64,000 nucleotides of DNA from Morinoia aosen (taxonomy: Eukaryota; Arthropoda; Malacostraca; Amphipoda; Talitridae): NCBI GenBank assembly GCA_030386875.1, contig CM059576.1, positions 64,107,581-64,171,580 of the forward strand, read 5' to 3'. Below are positions 1 to 10,379 of the stretch, one piece after another. The translations under genes and the position numbers were made by a program. A model generated the notes under the pieces. The model made no database searches. It saw nothing but the letters and a program-made list of their open reading frames with translations, and was not told where the DNA came from. Position 1 is the first letter of the stretch, and the number at the start of each line of letters is the position of its first letter.

Positions 1-654
1 GTTCTTAAGTTAAATTTGGTTCATAAATAAAATACAATAGGGTCCGAAATGAATTTAATGGAGTTTGAAGTTTTTATGAACTACATGGTGTAATAGTTAT
101 TGTACACCTAGTGATAGTTTTCTTCTTTTGTTCTACACATAGGCCTCCCTATACGTACAAATTGTTAAAGTGGAAATGCAACTGTGAAGTTTGTATCAAT
201 TTCCGAAACATATGCGTTTAGTGAATTAATAATAAATTCCGTTCTTTTGCTCTGCTTGTTCATAAAATATGAGAAAAAACTCAATAAGGTAGTCCCTCGA
301 ATTCCGAATATGCCACAAATTCCCAAAATTTGCATCATTATATGGATTCTGCTTCCCGTACTTACATAGAACAATCAAATCTGCGATTGACATTTAGTGA
401 TCATATGCTGATTTGAATATTCCTGCTATATTTGGCTTTTTAAAACCTAATGCAAATGTTTGGTATTCGTGGGATGACCGGAATGTGGGGGATTACCTAG
501 AGGAAGATTATGAGAACTTTTTAAAGAAAAATTTTTAGTAATTTTTGTATCGTAATTTACAGATGCATTGGATAATGTGTTTATGAATGAAGAAATGAAC
601 AAATTTCTTTTAGTATTCCAAATGATTACCATTATTTATTAGTTACGCCATTCT

Positions 655-780
655 AAAGTGCCAAAAAGTGAAAGGAATGATACTTTCAGGAATGAATTTC
701 CAGAATATGACTTTCAGGATGGAAATCTGTATTGTACTTATTGCCGGAAAACTGTAAGTTTGTCATGCAATATATTATGA
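655..780 (+). pseudogene. hAT transposase N-terminal BED-type zinc-finger remnant
   Basis: Translating here gives a stretch reading KVPKSERNDTFRNEFPEYD and then GNLYCTYCRKTV. The CxxC pair in an LYCxYC setting is the first half of a BED-type zinc finger, the DNA-binding module at the N terminus of many hAT transposases. The position equivalent to the start codon of copy 2 (59700) reads ATT here, so the start is lost. After KTV the sequence gives GTAAGT, which could be an old splice donor, and no His pair follows. Only a fragment remains. The finger assignment is moderate because the His ligands are not visible. Confidence 0.6.
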
Positions 781-957
781 GAGTATACACTGTTATGGTC
801 AAAATATCTGCTGTGACTTCATAGATATGAATAACGAAGATAATCCTTTTGGTTCAGCATAAAGTTAACCGATGTTGACCATTTTTCATTTACGATAAAA
901 TCATCGAAAGCTGGAAGTTTAAGCTCCATGTCTCATTTAATGTACGTAACCAACTCT

Positions 958-1170
958 TAGTGCTCGCTGTGGCCGAGTTGTTGAGAACGAACCCTTCTCT
1001 GAAGGCGTCAAGGGTTCGAATTCCGGCGCTGCGCAGCAATTTTCCCCGTTGGGGTGAAAGGAAAACTCAAACGCAATACCTCTCATTACACAGATATCTG
1101 AAATGGGTACCGGCTCGACAGGGGAGTAACCGTCCTGGTTATAGTTATACGGCACTTGAAAAAATAATGT
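958..1170 (+). repeat. tRNA-headed SINE inside the hAT copy
   Basis: The 5' part resembles a type-2 tRNA (Leu or Ser style): a box A-like TGGCCGAGTTG at 970, and a box B-like GGTTCGAATTC about 40 bases later. The body contains TCTGAAATGGGTACCGG. The same body is found on the minus strand inside the Gypsy element at about 46906-47104, which marks it as a dispersed family. The 5' head is also present in the second hAT copy at about 59960-60035. Box A and box B are the internal RNA polymerase III promoter of tRNA-derived SINEs; activity cannot be judged from sequence. Confidence 0.65.
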
Positions 1171-1341
1171 ACGAGATGATATTTATCATGCTTAATTGAT
1201 TAGAATGAAGCTTTTTTTCTAAATTTCTAGCACGAGCAGATTTTCCCATGATAAAGAACGTCAATTCTATTTTACATGGCTACCCTGGTGAGGAACGAAA
1301 ACCAATCAAATTACTTAACCAACGAGGTAGTTGGTCAACTC

Positions 1342-1437
1342 TTTCCATCTGACATGGAGAATTTTAAATTTGCTCCCCTGGTGCCGTACGATGTAGAAAG
1401 AGTGTTTTCGCAATACAAAAGTATTCTTGCCAATTAG
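1342..1437 (+). pseudogene. hAT C-terminal dimerisation (hATC) motif remnant
   Basis: The frame ending in a TAG at about 1435 reads FKFAPLVP and then YDVERVFSQYKSILAN. The pattern (S/P)YDVER-FSQYK is the conserved core of the hATC dimerisation domain found at the C terminus of hAT transposases. Residues normally before it (the RNase H-like DDE core) are absent, so the copy is internally deleted and cannot make transposase. The second copy in this window (58689-60380) has lost this segment completely. Confidence 0.75.
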
Positions 1438-1842
1438 CGAAAAAGTGTCCTGTTTAAAAACATTTAAAAAACATTATTGTTACATGTAACCACATACGTT
1501 AAACCTTGTTTTACTTTGAAATCTTGTGAAATCCTATTTTCATGTTTTCTTCATTAGTAGCAAATGCTCGACATTGTAAATATTGAACACTATTGTATTG
1601 AATCGTTACCTTAGAGTTCAATACCTACAATATCGAACAAGTTCCAACTAACTGATGTCGGTCATTCAGCCGTGCAAGGGCAAGGCTTGATCGCATATTG
1701 TTTGCATATAAATGCGAGTACTGTGCATCCAACACTTCGCAATCGAAGTGTTGAAGCCGCATAAACTTGAAGCCGCATATTTTATGCGGTCATGATTTCA
1801 TATGCGCATTCATACATGCATGTGCATATTGGCACAACTCTA

Positions 1843-2269
1843 ATATTAATTATTCCAACTTCCTGTTTCTACGTAGTCAGTTATTGCACAAATTCCACGT
1901 TACTTCTAGTCCATAATAAACAGTACTTTCCGACTTCCTCTCTTCGGAACTCCTTTGGTGCTGTTAGGAAAGTATAAACTAACCTCTAGTCCCCTGTCCA
2001 GATGGTATGTCATGAAACTCAGCTCTTCTTTCTAGTTGGTTTCTTGGTTTGAGATGGTTTGTCTTCTCCTGATGTTTCCTCTGGTCAAATGGCTCAACCA
2101 CCGTCCAGTCACCACCTTGCACGCCTCACAAAACTCTTGCTAATTCGACTTAAAATCAACCCGCTCGAGCATTACATGCCCCTCGTAATTTTAGATTGCA
2201 TTTCAGAGAGATGCTCAGCTCGGCCTGAGGCCGGGAGAGCTCATCGCGACATGTGGACTTGGTGAGAGG
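1843..2269. other. Unassigned spacer before the 28-bp minisatellite
   Basis: I see no coding signal or recognisable repeat here. The stretch joins the hAT right end to the 28-bp array. The GC content rises after about 2210, where short inverted motifs (GGCCTGAGGCCGGG) occur just before the array. Confidence 0.4.
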
Positions 2270-4020
2270 TTCTTCCGTGGCAATCCTGCTGTCTCTGCCC
2301 TTCTGTGGCAATCCTGCTGTCTCTGCCCTTCTGTGGCAATCCTGCTGCTTCTGCCCTTCTGTGGCAATCCTGCTGTCTCTGCCCTTTTGCGGCCATCCTG
2401 CTGTCTCTGCCCTTTTGTGGCGATCCTGCTGTCTCGGCCCTTCTGTGGCAATCCTGCTGTCTCTGTCCTTTTGCGGCAATCCTGCTGTCTGCCTTTCTTT
2501 GGCAATTTTGCTGTCTTTGTCCTTTCGTGGCAATCCTGCTGTCTCTGCCCTTTCGTGGCAATCCTACTGTTTCTGCCCTTTCGTGGCAAGCCTGCTGTCT
2601 CTGCCATTTCGTGACAATCCTGCTGTTTCTGCACTTTCGTGGTAAACCTTCTGTCTCTGCCCTTTCGTGGCAATCCTTCTGTCTCTGCCCTTTCGTGACA
2701 ATCCTTCTGTCTCTGCCCTTTCATGGTAATCCTGCTGTCCCTGCCCTTGCGTGGCAATCCCGCTGTCTCTGCCCTTTCGTGGCAATCCCGCTGTCTCTAC
2801 CTTTCTGCGGCAATCCTACTGTCTCTGCTCTTCTGTGGCAATCCTGCTGTCTCTGCCCTTCTGTGGCAATCCTGCTATCTCTGCCCTTCTGTGGCATTCC
2901 CGCTGTATCTGCCTTTCTGTGGCAATCCCGCTGTGTCGGCCCTTCTGTGGCAATCCTGCTGTCTCTGCTCTTCTGTGGCAATCCTACTGTCTCTGCCTTT
3001 CTTTGGCAATCCTGATGTCTGCCCTTCTGTGGCAATCCTGCTGTCTCTGCCCTTTCGTGGCAATCGTGCTGTCTCTGCCCTTTCGTGGCAATCTTGCTGT
3101 CTCTGCCCTTTCGTGGCAATCCCGCTGTCTCTGCCCTGCTGTGGCAATCCCTTTATCTCTGCCCTTCTGTGGAAATCCCACTGACTCTGCCTTCTGTGGC
3201 AATCCCGCTGTTTCTGCCTTTCTGTGGCTATCCCTCTGTTTCTGCCCTTCTGAGGCAATCCCGCTGTCTCTGCCCTTCTGCGGCCATCCCGCTGTCTCTG
3301 CCCTTCTGTGGCCATCCCGCTGTCTCTGCCCTTCTGTGGCAATTCCGCTGTCTCTGCCCTTTCGCGGCCATCCCGCTGTCTCTGCCCTTTCGCGGCAATC
3401 CCGCTGTTTCTGCCCTTCCTCGGTCATCCAGCTGTTTCTGCCCTTCCTCGGTCATCCAGCTGTTTCTGCCCTTTCGCGGCCATCTTGCTGTCTCTACCCT
3501 TCCGCGGCCATCCCGCGGTCTCTGCCTTTTTGCGCCCATCCTGCTGTTTCTGCCCTTTTGCGGCCATTCCGCTGTCTCTGCCCTTTCGCGGCCATCCCGC
3601 TGTCTCTGCCCTTTTGCGGCCATCCCGCTGTCTCTGCCCTTGCGCGGCCCTCCCGCTGTCTCTGCCCTTTCGCGGCCATCCCGCTGTCTCTGCCCTTTCG
3701 CGGCTATCCCGCTGTCTCTGCCTTTTCGCGGCCATCCCGTTGTCTCTGCCCTTTTGCAGCCATCCTGCTGTCTCTGCCATTTCGCAGCCGCCCTGCTGTT
3801 TCTTTCCTTTCGGGGCCACCCCACTGTTTCTGCCCTTTCGGGGCCACCCCGCTGTTTCTGCCCTTTCGGGCCACCCTGCTGCCTCTACCCTTTCGCGGCC
3901 ACCCCGCTGTCTCTGCCCTTTCGCGGCCTTCTTGCTGTCTCTGGACTTTTGCGGCTTTCCTGCTGTCTCTGTTCTTTCGCGGCCTTCCTGCTGTCTCTGA
4001 CCTTTCGTGGCCATCCTGCT
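2270..4020. repeat. 28-bp minisatellite, about 60 units
   Basis: A tandem array with consensus unit TGGCAATCCTGCTGTCTC followed by TGCCCTTCTG, 28 bp in most units with some of 26 or 27 bp. Variants form blocks along the array: CTGTGGCAATCCTG on the left, TCGTGGCAATCC in the middle, CGCGGCCATCCCGCTG from about 3260, CGGGGCCACCCCGCTG around 3790-3890, and CGCGGCCTTCCTG at the end. Because 28 is not divisible by 3, the unit stays open in all frames on both strands. This explains the long open frames here (up to 423 codons); they are not proteins. The right edge abuts the 3' end of a family A repeat. Confidence 0.93.
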
Positions 4021-4085
4021 GAACGCTCTTCAATACGCTCTTTATTTGCAGCGGTTAGGGAGGCCTTAACTAACAAATCCATAAT
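4021..4085 (+). repeat. Family A SINE-like repeat, 3' end fragment
   Basis: About 55 bp matching the 3' end of family A (the part reading GGTTAGGGAGGC, preceded by TTTGCAGC). It begins where the 28-bp minisatellite stops. The rest of the copy is missing, so the array either grew inside a family A copy or truncated it. Confidence 0.6.
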
Positions 4086-4261
4086 CCAATATTTGAAATT
4101 AGGCAGGCATAATTTTTTCTTCAAACCCGTGTTGGAGGCCGGTGCACCACCGACCACTTGCACACGTAGTATTAGTTCTTATTTTCAATATTTTTTTTTC
4201 ATTTTCATTATTCTGAAGTAGCGAGCTGTGCGATAAGAGGCACTGAAGCATCTCCATTTTA

Positions 4262-4556
4262 TCATCCCCTCAGTGGGACATTGTGGCGAGTTGTTTGTTA
4301 GGTAGGCCTTATTTTTGTTAAAATAAAATGCTTTTGTTATGTTAAGAAACATTTTTTCCGGTTCACTGCTCTCCTGTTTTTTCAGCACCTACTACTTTCT
4401 TCTTGAACTTTGATCTTGTTTCACGAACTTCTTTCTTATCTTACTGTTTCTATGCCCTCTCTGCATAGATTCCACGTTCCCTTTACTCCATACTCAATGG
4501 TGCCTTCATCCTTTCTCTCTTTGAATCTCCATTCAAGCGGATAGGGAGGCTAAAAC
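4262..4556 (+). repeat. Family A SINE-like repeat, near full length
   Basis: Family A in the plus orientation. Shared landmarks in order are GTTAGGTAGGCCTTA, TTTGTTATGTTAAG, CGGTTCACTGCTCTCCTG, TTCAGCACCTACTAC, TTCTATGCCC, CATACTCAATGGTGCCTTC and GGATAGGGAGGCT. It ends in a TAATTAATAG-type tail. Compare the reference copy at 55369-55732 on the minus strand. Confidence 0.75.
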
Positions 4557-5682
4557 TAATTAATAGTTTTAATCGCCTTTAAAAAAACAGAGTCTGCGTG
4601 GTAACGCCTTGTTTACGGCATCACTGGCCATCTTCATCTTACTGCATCAGTCTCTCTCTAGCATTGCATTACTTCTGTTTCTCTACAAATACGTAATTTG
4701 TTATCGCAATACATTTAATGGTGTAGAAATCCTCTGATCATTTTAACAGACCTTATAGTAATGAAACTATGGCTACATTATTGTTGGTAGCAATGGATTC
4801 ATTACAGCAGCAGTCTCCCCTCAGGGTATGTAATATCTGTACGCCATGCCGCTGCCAGAAGGAAGACAAGACCCGAACGTATGAGTAGATAGACCTTCTT
4901 TGTGTTGAAATATAATTAGTTCGTGTTTTGTTGTGGACAACTTATTCTCGTTCCCAGAATTTACTTCGTACGCGAATGCTTCGGTGGTCAAGTCTCTTTT
5001 TCTTTTTTTTTCTGTGCACGTACGTAAAGAATATATGTTTTTTTTAGTTCCGCCAGCTCCAACGTTCACTCACTGCAATGAGGTAAGAGAAACAATTTAC
5101 GCCGTTTAAACTATTTATCTATCACGAGCGATAGAACAGTAGATTGTTTCAGTCTAGTGCAACGGACCCACTTGTGGAAAGCTAACTGCGGGCTCGAATA
5201 CTTTCAGGGCATACTCTCATTAACGCTATTTTAAAGTGTGCAATTATGTGTATTCAACATAATCCCCTGAACCTAGTTGTGCGCTAGACTGATCTATAGA
5301 TTCGTTCATTAACATTTGATTCGGAATTTCAAAATAATAATTTCTAATAACTGGAAGGGAATAGTAAATTGCTAGAAAAGCTTTGAGATTGGACGAAGAC
5401 CTTTGTCATAATTTATTGCAAATGAATATATCAAGTTTAGCAAATGGCACAAATAAATTGACTTAAGTCCCTAATCAGATTGATTTTCCAACTGAACGCT
5501 TGGGAAAAACTTTTTTTCACGGATTTCAGCAGGGACTGAAGGCGTTATACTTCCTTTTCTCGTTGCTCCCTTTGGAGAACACTGATATTGTATCTGTGGG
5601 GACTAGAGTTTTCCTGGCGAAGGGGGAGGTTCGAGCTAAAGATTAGCTAGGTATTTCTTAATAATATGGAACAGGATTTTGC
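4557..5682. other. Unassigned AT-rich spacer
   Basis: No supported gene or repeat was recognised. Short open frames here lack codon or motif support. Confidence 0.4.
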
Positions 5683-5890
5683 TTTGTTTAGGATCACCGT
5701 TTCTATGTACATTATGTCCTGTTTTTCAGCACCTACTCTATCCACCCCTCTTGTCTCGTGATTACTGATCACAACATACTGTTTTTACGTTCTATGTGCG
5801 AACATTCTGCATCCATTCAAATCCTTACTGAATGGGGCCCATCTCCTTTTTGGAGCATTTTTTTGCGGTAAGGGAGTAGTAAACAACCCA
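5683..5890 (+). repeat. Diverged family A repeat
   Basis: A degraded plus-strand copy. Recognisable pieces are GTCCTGTTTTTCAGCACCTACT at about 5726, a CTGTTTTTACGTTCTATG block, and a final GCGGTAAGGGAG. It is much more diverged than the copies at 10.4 and 55.4 kb. Confidence 0.5.
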
Positions 5891-5967
5891 CTAACACTCT
5901 TACTCTCCTGATCCTCGCCTTTCTTCCTTCACGGCAACGAGGCAACACAAACCAGGTACATATGACG

Positions 5968-6095
5968 GCGGGGTGAGGGGTGGGATAGCTATGGGTCACG
6001 AGAGATGGTGGTATTACGGGTGGGGTTGTTGTGGGTAGTGGGGAGATGGGGAATAATGGATGGGGTTGCTATGGGTAGGGGGAGGTAGGGAGGCT
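5968..6095 (+). repeat. G-rich degenerate repeat with G-quadruplex potential
   Basis: A run of imperfect repeats built on GGGTGGGGTTG and GGGTAGTGGGGAGATGGGG, with several G3-G5 tracts within short loops. Another G-tract cluster lies at 6236-6259 (GGGGG, GGG, then nine Gs). The strand asymmetry (G on plus) continues toward the GC-rich array downstream. Confidence 0.6.
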
Positions 6096-6369
6096 ATTCT
6101 GGCAGGGTGCAACCTCACGTAGAAGCCTGTAGGGAAGTCCACGGATGCCTGCGTGAGGGAGCTCTTACTGGAGAGCTCCCATAGAGGCGCCTTCTCGTGG
6201 GGCAAGGCTCACGCACGGGGGCGTGGGCCTACCCCATGGGGGTGGGTCTTGGGGGGGGGAGCCCCTTGCAGGGACTGGTGCCCGCGAGGAGGCCCTCCCC
6301 CTCCCAAGCATGAACCCGACAGCCTATCCATTTTTGAGAAAACTTCGTACGGGGCCCACGTTGACATTT

Positions 6370-7015
6370 GTCGGGCCTTTCGTGCGGGGGCCCGAGGGGC
6401 TCGCCCCACGTGGGGGGCCTGAGGGGCCTGCCCCATGTGAGGGCTCGAGGGGCTTGCCCCTCGTGGTGGCCCGAGGGGCTCAACTCACCGGGGGCCCGAG
6501 GGGCTCGACCCACGTGGGGGCCTAGGGGCTTGACCCACGTGGGCGTCCGAGGGGCTCGACCCACGTGGGGGCCGAGGGGCTCGACCCATGTGGGGGCCCG
6601 AGGGGCTCGCCCCACGTGAGGGCCCGAGGGGCTCGCCCCACGTGAGGGCCCGAGAGGCTCGCCCCACGAGAGGGCTCGAGGAACTCGCCCCACGTGAGGG
6701 CCCGAGGGGCTCGCCCCACGTGAGGGCCCGAGGAACTCGCCCCACGTGGGAGCCCGAGGAGCTCGACCCACGGGGGGGCACGAGGGGCTCGCCCCACGTG
6801 AGGGCCCGAGGGGCTCGCCCCACGTGAGGGACCGAGTGACTCGCCCCACGTGAGGGCCCGAGGGGCTCGCCCCACGTGGGGGCCCGAGGGGCTCGCTCCA
6901 CGTGAGGGCCCGAAGGGCTCGCCCAACGTGAGGGCCCGAGGGACTCGGCCCTCGTGGGGGCCCGAAGGACTTTCCCCACATGAGGGCCCGAGGGGCTCGC
7001 CCGACGTGGGGGCCC
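6370..7015. repeat. 26-bp GC-rich minisatellite with a CACGTG core, about 25 units
   Basis: Tandem units of about 26 bp reading GAGGGGCTCGCCCCACGTGA then GGGCCC. Each well-kept unit contains CACGTG inside a larger palindrome (GCCCCACGTGGGGGC), so single strands could fold into hairpins. CACGTG is the canonical E-box for bHLH factors; binding here is only a possibility. The array is open in several frames on both strands (up to 266 codons), but the period is not a multiple of three and both strands are equally open, so I do not call a protein. Mutated units cluster at both edges. Confidence 0.9.
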
Positions 7016-7085
7016 AGATCCAGCAGCACACACCACCCAAGAATAAGGCTCGCGGGTTCAGCTGACGGCCCCTCGGGATCTCAAC

Positions 7086-7354
7086 CACGGTAGAGGAAAC
7101 AAGATAGGAACACTTATATAAGAGAAAATACACCTCCTTTCGTTTGGTTAGCCAATATAAATGCTATATTTCAAATAAAACTTTATGTCCCCAAACCGCC
7201 GTGTCGTTAGGCCAATAGTGGAGCCATATTAGGGGTAGCAATGCTACCAAAGTCAAATTGAGAGCTGTTATTGGTTCGTTACCGTGACGTCAGCCAAACG
7301 TTACCCTCGACGAAATATAGACTGGTTTGATCCTACTTTGTTTCCTCTACCATG
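7086..7354. mobile_element. 269-bp MITE with about 25-bp terminal inverted repeats
   Basis: The left end CACGGTAGAGGAAACAAGAT and the right end, read in reverse complement as CATGGTAGAGGAAACAAAGT, form terminal inverted repeats. The flanks are ATCTCAAC (7078-7085) and ACCTCAAC (7355-7362), an 8-bp target duplication with one mismatch. An 8-bp duplication suggests a hAT-like mobiliser, but the terminal bases do not match the usual hAT start exactly. There is no coding capacity. Confidence 0.7.
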
Positions 7355-7362
7355 ACCTCAAC

Positions 7363-7787
7363 CGAGCCTTCCCCTTCACCTTGGGTGGAGGTACCTTCTC
7401 ACCTCGGTAGGACACCTTACTCCTCCCCAGGGCGTCCCTCCGTCTTCGCCGTCACCACCTGCAACTGGACACATCTTAGCTGTAGTGTCTGATGCTGTTC
7501 TAAAAAATTCATGTTAGTAGACATCTCAATAAACTATAATTCATTGGCGCCATAATTTTTATCATTTAACTTACGACAGGTACGGTAACTTTGACGCGCA
7601 CTTGAATTGTAACACAGCTTATACCCGTTGCGAAAAGTCGTATCTGAAACGGTGATGTACAGGCACTAGAGGCGTACGTGTCAGATAACATGGTCAACTT
7701 TTTTATGTCATAGCTTGATAGTCACCAACTGTACCGTACATTCTAATCCCTGGCCATGTGGTCCCCTTTCCCTCAACACCAACTGTA
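7363..7787. other. Unassigned spacer
   Basis: No supported gene. Sequence between the 269-bp MITE and the next family A copy. Confidence 0.4.
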
Positions 7788-8035
7788 GATTATAAATTTA
7801 AGCCCCCCTATCCTCAACAAATGAGATCCTAATGGAGGAAAGAAGAAGGCACCATTTAGTATATAGTCAAGGGAACACGGAATCCATGCAGAAAGGGCAT
7901 AGAAACAGTAAGATAAGAAAGAAATTCATGAAACAAGATCAAAGTAGAAGAAGAAAGTAGTATGTGCTGAATAAAAGGACAGCAGTGAACCGATACAAGA
8001 TGATCCGTAACAAAACAAAAACCCATGTTACCATA
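7788..8035 (-). repeat. Family A repeat, truncated
   Basis: A minus-orientation copy with its tail side on the left (GATTATAAATTTAAG). Landmarks are GGCACCATTTAGTATA, CATGCAGAAAGGGCATAGAA, ACAGTAAG, TTCATGAAACAAGATC and CAGTGAACCGAT. The 5' portion seen in full copies is missing or too diverged to follow. Confidence 0.75.
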
Positions 8036-8765
8036 AAAGTCATCAGGGAGCCGTAGCAATCGTAATGAAACTGCAAATGTATCTCTTCCTTACTTTGGTG
8101 CGCAGTCAGAGAAGTTAAAGAATTGGCTGGTGTGCTTTCGAAATCTTTTTCTGATGTAAATTTTAAAATAATACTGGGAAACAACTTTAGAATATCGTCG
8201 GTTTTTAATTATAAAGAAATGCTTCCTGCCGGAATGCAAGCTACTCTTGTTTAGAAGTTTAGTTGTGCACGATGTGCATCAGAGTACATTGGATGTACAT
8301 CCCCTACTCTAGGCACTCGAGTAAGCGAGCATTTTGGTAGCAGCTTTAGAACAGGTTCAATTTTGTCAAAACCCCCATTTTCCGCCGTTCGTGAGCATTC
8401 GGACGAGTGCGATAATGCAATTTCCATTAATCAATTTTCAATCTTAGCAAAACCCCAGTTTTATACAGATATGCAGAGTCCCTGTACATTTTTAAACTTG
8501 AGCCGGGTTTAAATAACACTCTGAGTTCCTTTCCTTTAGCCATTGTAAATAGATAATCGCAATTAACGTAATTTTATAGCTTGTTTTTAGATTTGTCATT
8601 TTTAGGTTTGATTTCTCATTTTGTCTATTCATACTTTTTACTTTGTACTTTTCAGAATTCTAATCACTGATGATGGCCTGTGGCTGGAACGTTTGAAATA
8701 AGGTTTTATTCGAATTTATACCTTAAATGATCATAGTAGCTTATCTTGCTCTTTCACTTTTAAAA
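8036..8765. other. Unassigned spacer
   Basis: No supported gene. At about 8665-8720 the phrase CTGATGATGGCCTGTGGC followed by GGAACGTTTGAAATAAGG resembles the post-ORF segment of some retroelements, but I cannot assign it. Confidence 0.35.
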
Positions 8766-8882
8766 ACCTATGTTATTTTAACGAAAAAGAAAGCTTCCTA
8801 ACCTTTAGCTCTGGCCCTCACATAGTTTCCCTGGGAGTGTTAATTCCCATAGATACCATAGTTGTATCCCCCTTAAGGGCCA
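8766..8882 (-). repeat. Family A repeat, 5' half fragment
   Basis: Matches only the 5' half of family A: CTAACCTTTAGCTCTGGCCC, TCACATAGTTTCCCTGGGAG, and TTCCCATAGATACCATAGTT followed by GTATCCCCCTTAAGGG. The 3' half is absent. Confidence 0.7.
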
Positions 8883-8935
8883 CCAACTGTAATTCCTCCT
8901 GTCCACCCCACGTGAGTGTGTCGTAAGATTTGTTA

Positions 8936-9263
8936 TCCTCCCTAACGGCAACGAAGACAATCCAAGGAGAGGAAGGAGAAAGGTACCATATAGTATAGAG
9001 TTAAAGGAACGCAGAATCTATGTAGAAACAGGATAGAAAGTGTAGGTTAAGGAATACGTTTATGAAACAAGATCGAAGTTGAAGAATAAGTTGGTTGCTG
9101 AAAAACAGGACATCAGATAATCGGAAAAATGGGAGCCCTTAACATAACAAAATCATTTTATTTCAATAAAAGGCATGCCTAACTCTTAGTTCGGGCTCTT
9201 ATAGTGCCCTTCTGGAAGTTCTCAATTCGATAAATACAATAGTTCTATCCCCCTAAAGGGATG
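8936..9263 (-). repeat. Family A repeat, near full length
   Basis: Minus orientation. Landmarks in genomic order: CCTCCCTAACGGCAACGAAG, GAGAGGAAGGAGAAAGG, ATGAAACAAGATCGAAG, GCTGAAAAACAGGACA, CCTTAACATAACAAAATC, CCTAACTCTTAGTTCGGG, ATCCCCCTAAAGGG. No clear flanking duplication was seen. Confidence 0.8.
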
Positions 9264-9532
9264 CGACTCAATATTGGGTCTGACAATATTGGGAGTTTAT
9301 CATGAGGAACAGCGCTTACACACTGAATGCGTCTAGGTACACGCGTGTAAACTGCTCAATTACATACAGCATTTGAACTAGAATATACTGACAATGACTT
9401 TACCATTGAAGGCAACATTACCACTCGCTTGAATCTTCGACATTTAGAAAGATTAAAAAGTTACACGAGCAATTACGCCGGCTTTTCAATACCTCCTGCT
9501 ACGTAACAGATTGTCGCGATTGTTACTGCACT

Positions 9533-9625
9533 GATTGTTAAAATGTGTTGATTGTTAAAATGCATTGATTATTAAAATGCGTTGATAGTTAAAATGCGAT
9601 TGTTAATGATTGTTAATGCGTTTGG
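9533..9625. repeat. Short tandem repeat, about 20-bp unit
   Basis: Four to five imperfect units built on ATTGTTAAAATGCGTTG. It is AT-rich, with no coding meaning. Confidence 0.75.
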
Positions 9626-10363
9626 TGTGCTCGGAAGAATCGATTTGAAAAGACGAGTCTAAGTTCTTTCCTGGCGACAAAATTGTTCCAAGAGAGGAAG
9701 GAGGAAGAGGGGACCATGATCTAGGACAAAACACTTCGCACGTAAGGATAAAATTTAAAAAATGAGTAATACAACAATTTGAAAAAAATGATTTCGAACA
9801 AAACGAGAGCAGTTACTCGCCTTCAACTGGAAATGAATTCCATTTCGTTTTCATTACGAGACAAGCGTACCTCACCTACAGCTCAGAACCTCGCCTATTC
9901 CCCTGGGAACCCCCAATTTCTGAGACAATTGTTTTACCCCCATCAATGGGATATTGATTGTAGAATCATTGAAAAAGTAAAGCGATTAAAATACGCTTTA
10001 TACAACTTTACAGACACGCTTTGCCAATATGAAATTCTCGGTACAATATAACTTCTGGTCGCCCCTGTATTTACGAATTGTTTGGTAGGCAACGGGACGC
10101 ACGAGGGACGCATTTAATTTAGGGGATAAAGGTTTTTGAAATTTTGCGATAACACGCAGCAATTGAATTATTTTTCAGCCTTATACGAGCAGAGCTGAGT
10201 TGAATTTCAACCATCTCTTCGGTGTCCACTAAGTTGTGAGGAATGTTCACCATCGTCTTGAAAACATTCAGGCGTTAGCGAAGTTAAGGTAAAACGGCTA
10301 TTACCCTAAATATTTACCATTACCCTAAATATATCCAGGTGTCTGCTGTGTCTATGAATGCGT
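9626..10363. other. Unassigned spacer with an unsupported 90-codon open frame
   Basis: An open frame at 9779-10051 (plus) starts with ATG but shows no recognisable domain or compositional support. I leave it uncalled. No other features are visible. Confidence 0.35.
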
Positions 10364-10379
10364 ACCATTACTCTTTAGA

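Larger units (their letters stand above)
1..1842 (+). mobile_element. Decayed hAT transposon copy 1, 5' end outside window
   Basis: This segment is a diverged direct copy of the complete element at 58689-60380; the two align from the first bases to the terminal repeat. Its right end (about 1828-1842) reads ATTGGCACAACTCTA, the reverse complement of the hAT-style start TAGAGNTGTGCCAAT. The left terminus lies before base 1. It keeps two coding scars in the right order for a hAT transposase, an N-terminal BED-type finger and a C-terminal dimerisation motif, with most of the catalytic domain missing. A tRNA-headed SINE sits between them. The family assignment rests on the termini, the YDVERVFSQYK motif and the 8-bp duplication of the sister copy. 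Confidence 0.8.

Noticed and set aside
958..1040. A functional tRNA gene
   Set aside because: Box A- and box B-like motifs are present, but the acceptor stem does not pair well and the sequence continues into a SINE body shared with another locus.
2751..4022. A 423-codon open frame (and others of 378, 236, 230 and 198 codons) as Cys/Leu-rich proteins
   Set aside because: They arise from a 28-bp unit that has no stop in any frame on either strand. The same DNA is open in several frames at once, so openness is not evidence of coding.
6229..7133. Gly/Pro/Arg-rich open frames of up to 266 codons on the minus strand
   Set aside because: These are products of the 26-bp GC-rich array. The period is not a multiple of three and both strands are equally open.
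9779..10051. A small protein gene of 90 codons
   Set aside because: It has no recognisable domain, splice context or repeat relationship. Several frames of this length are expected by chance in 64 kb.
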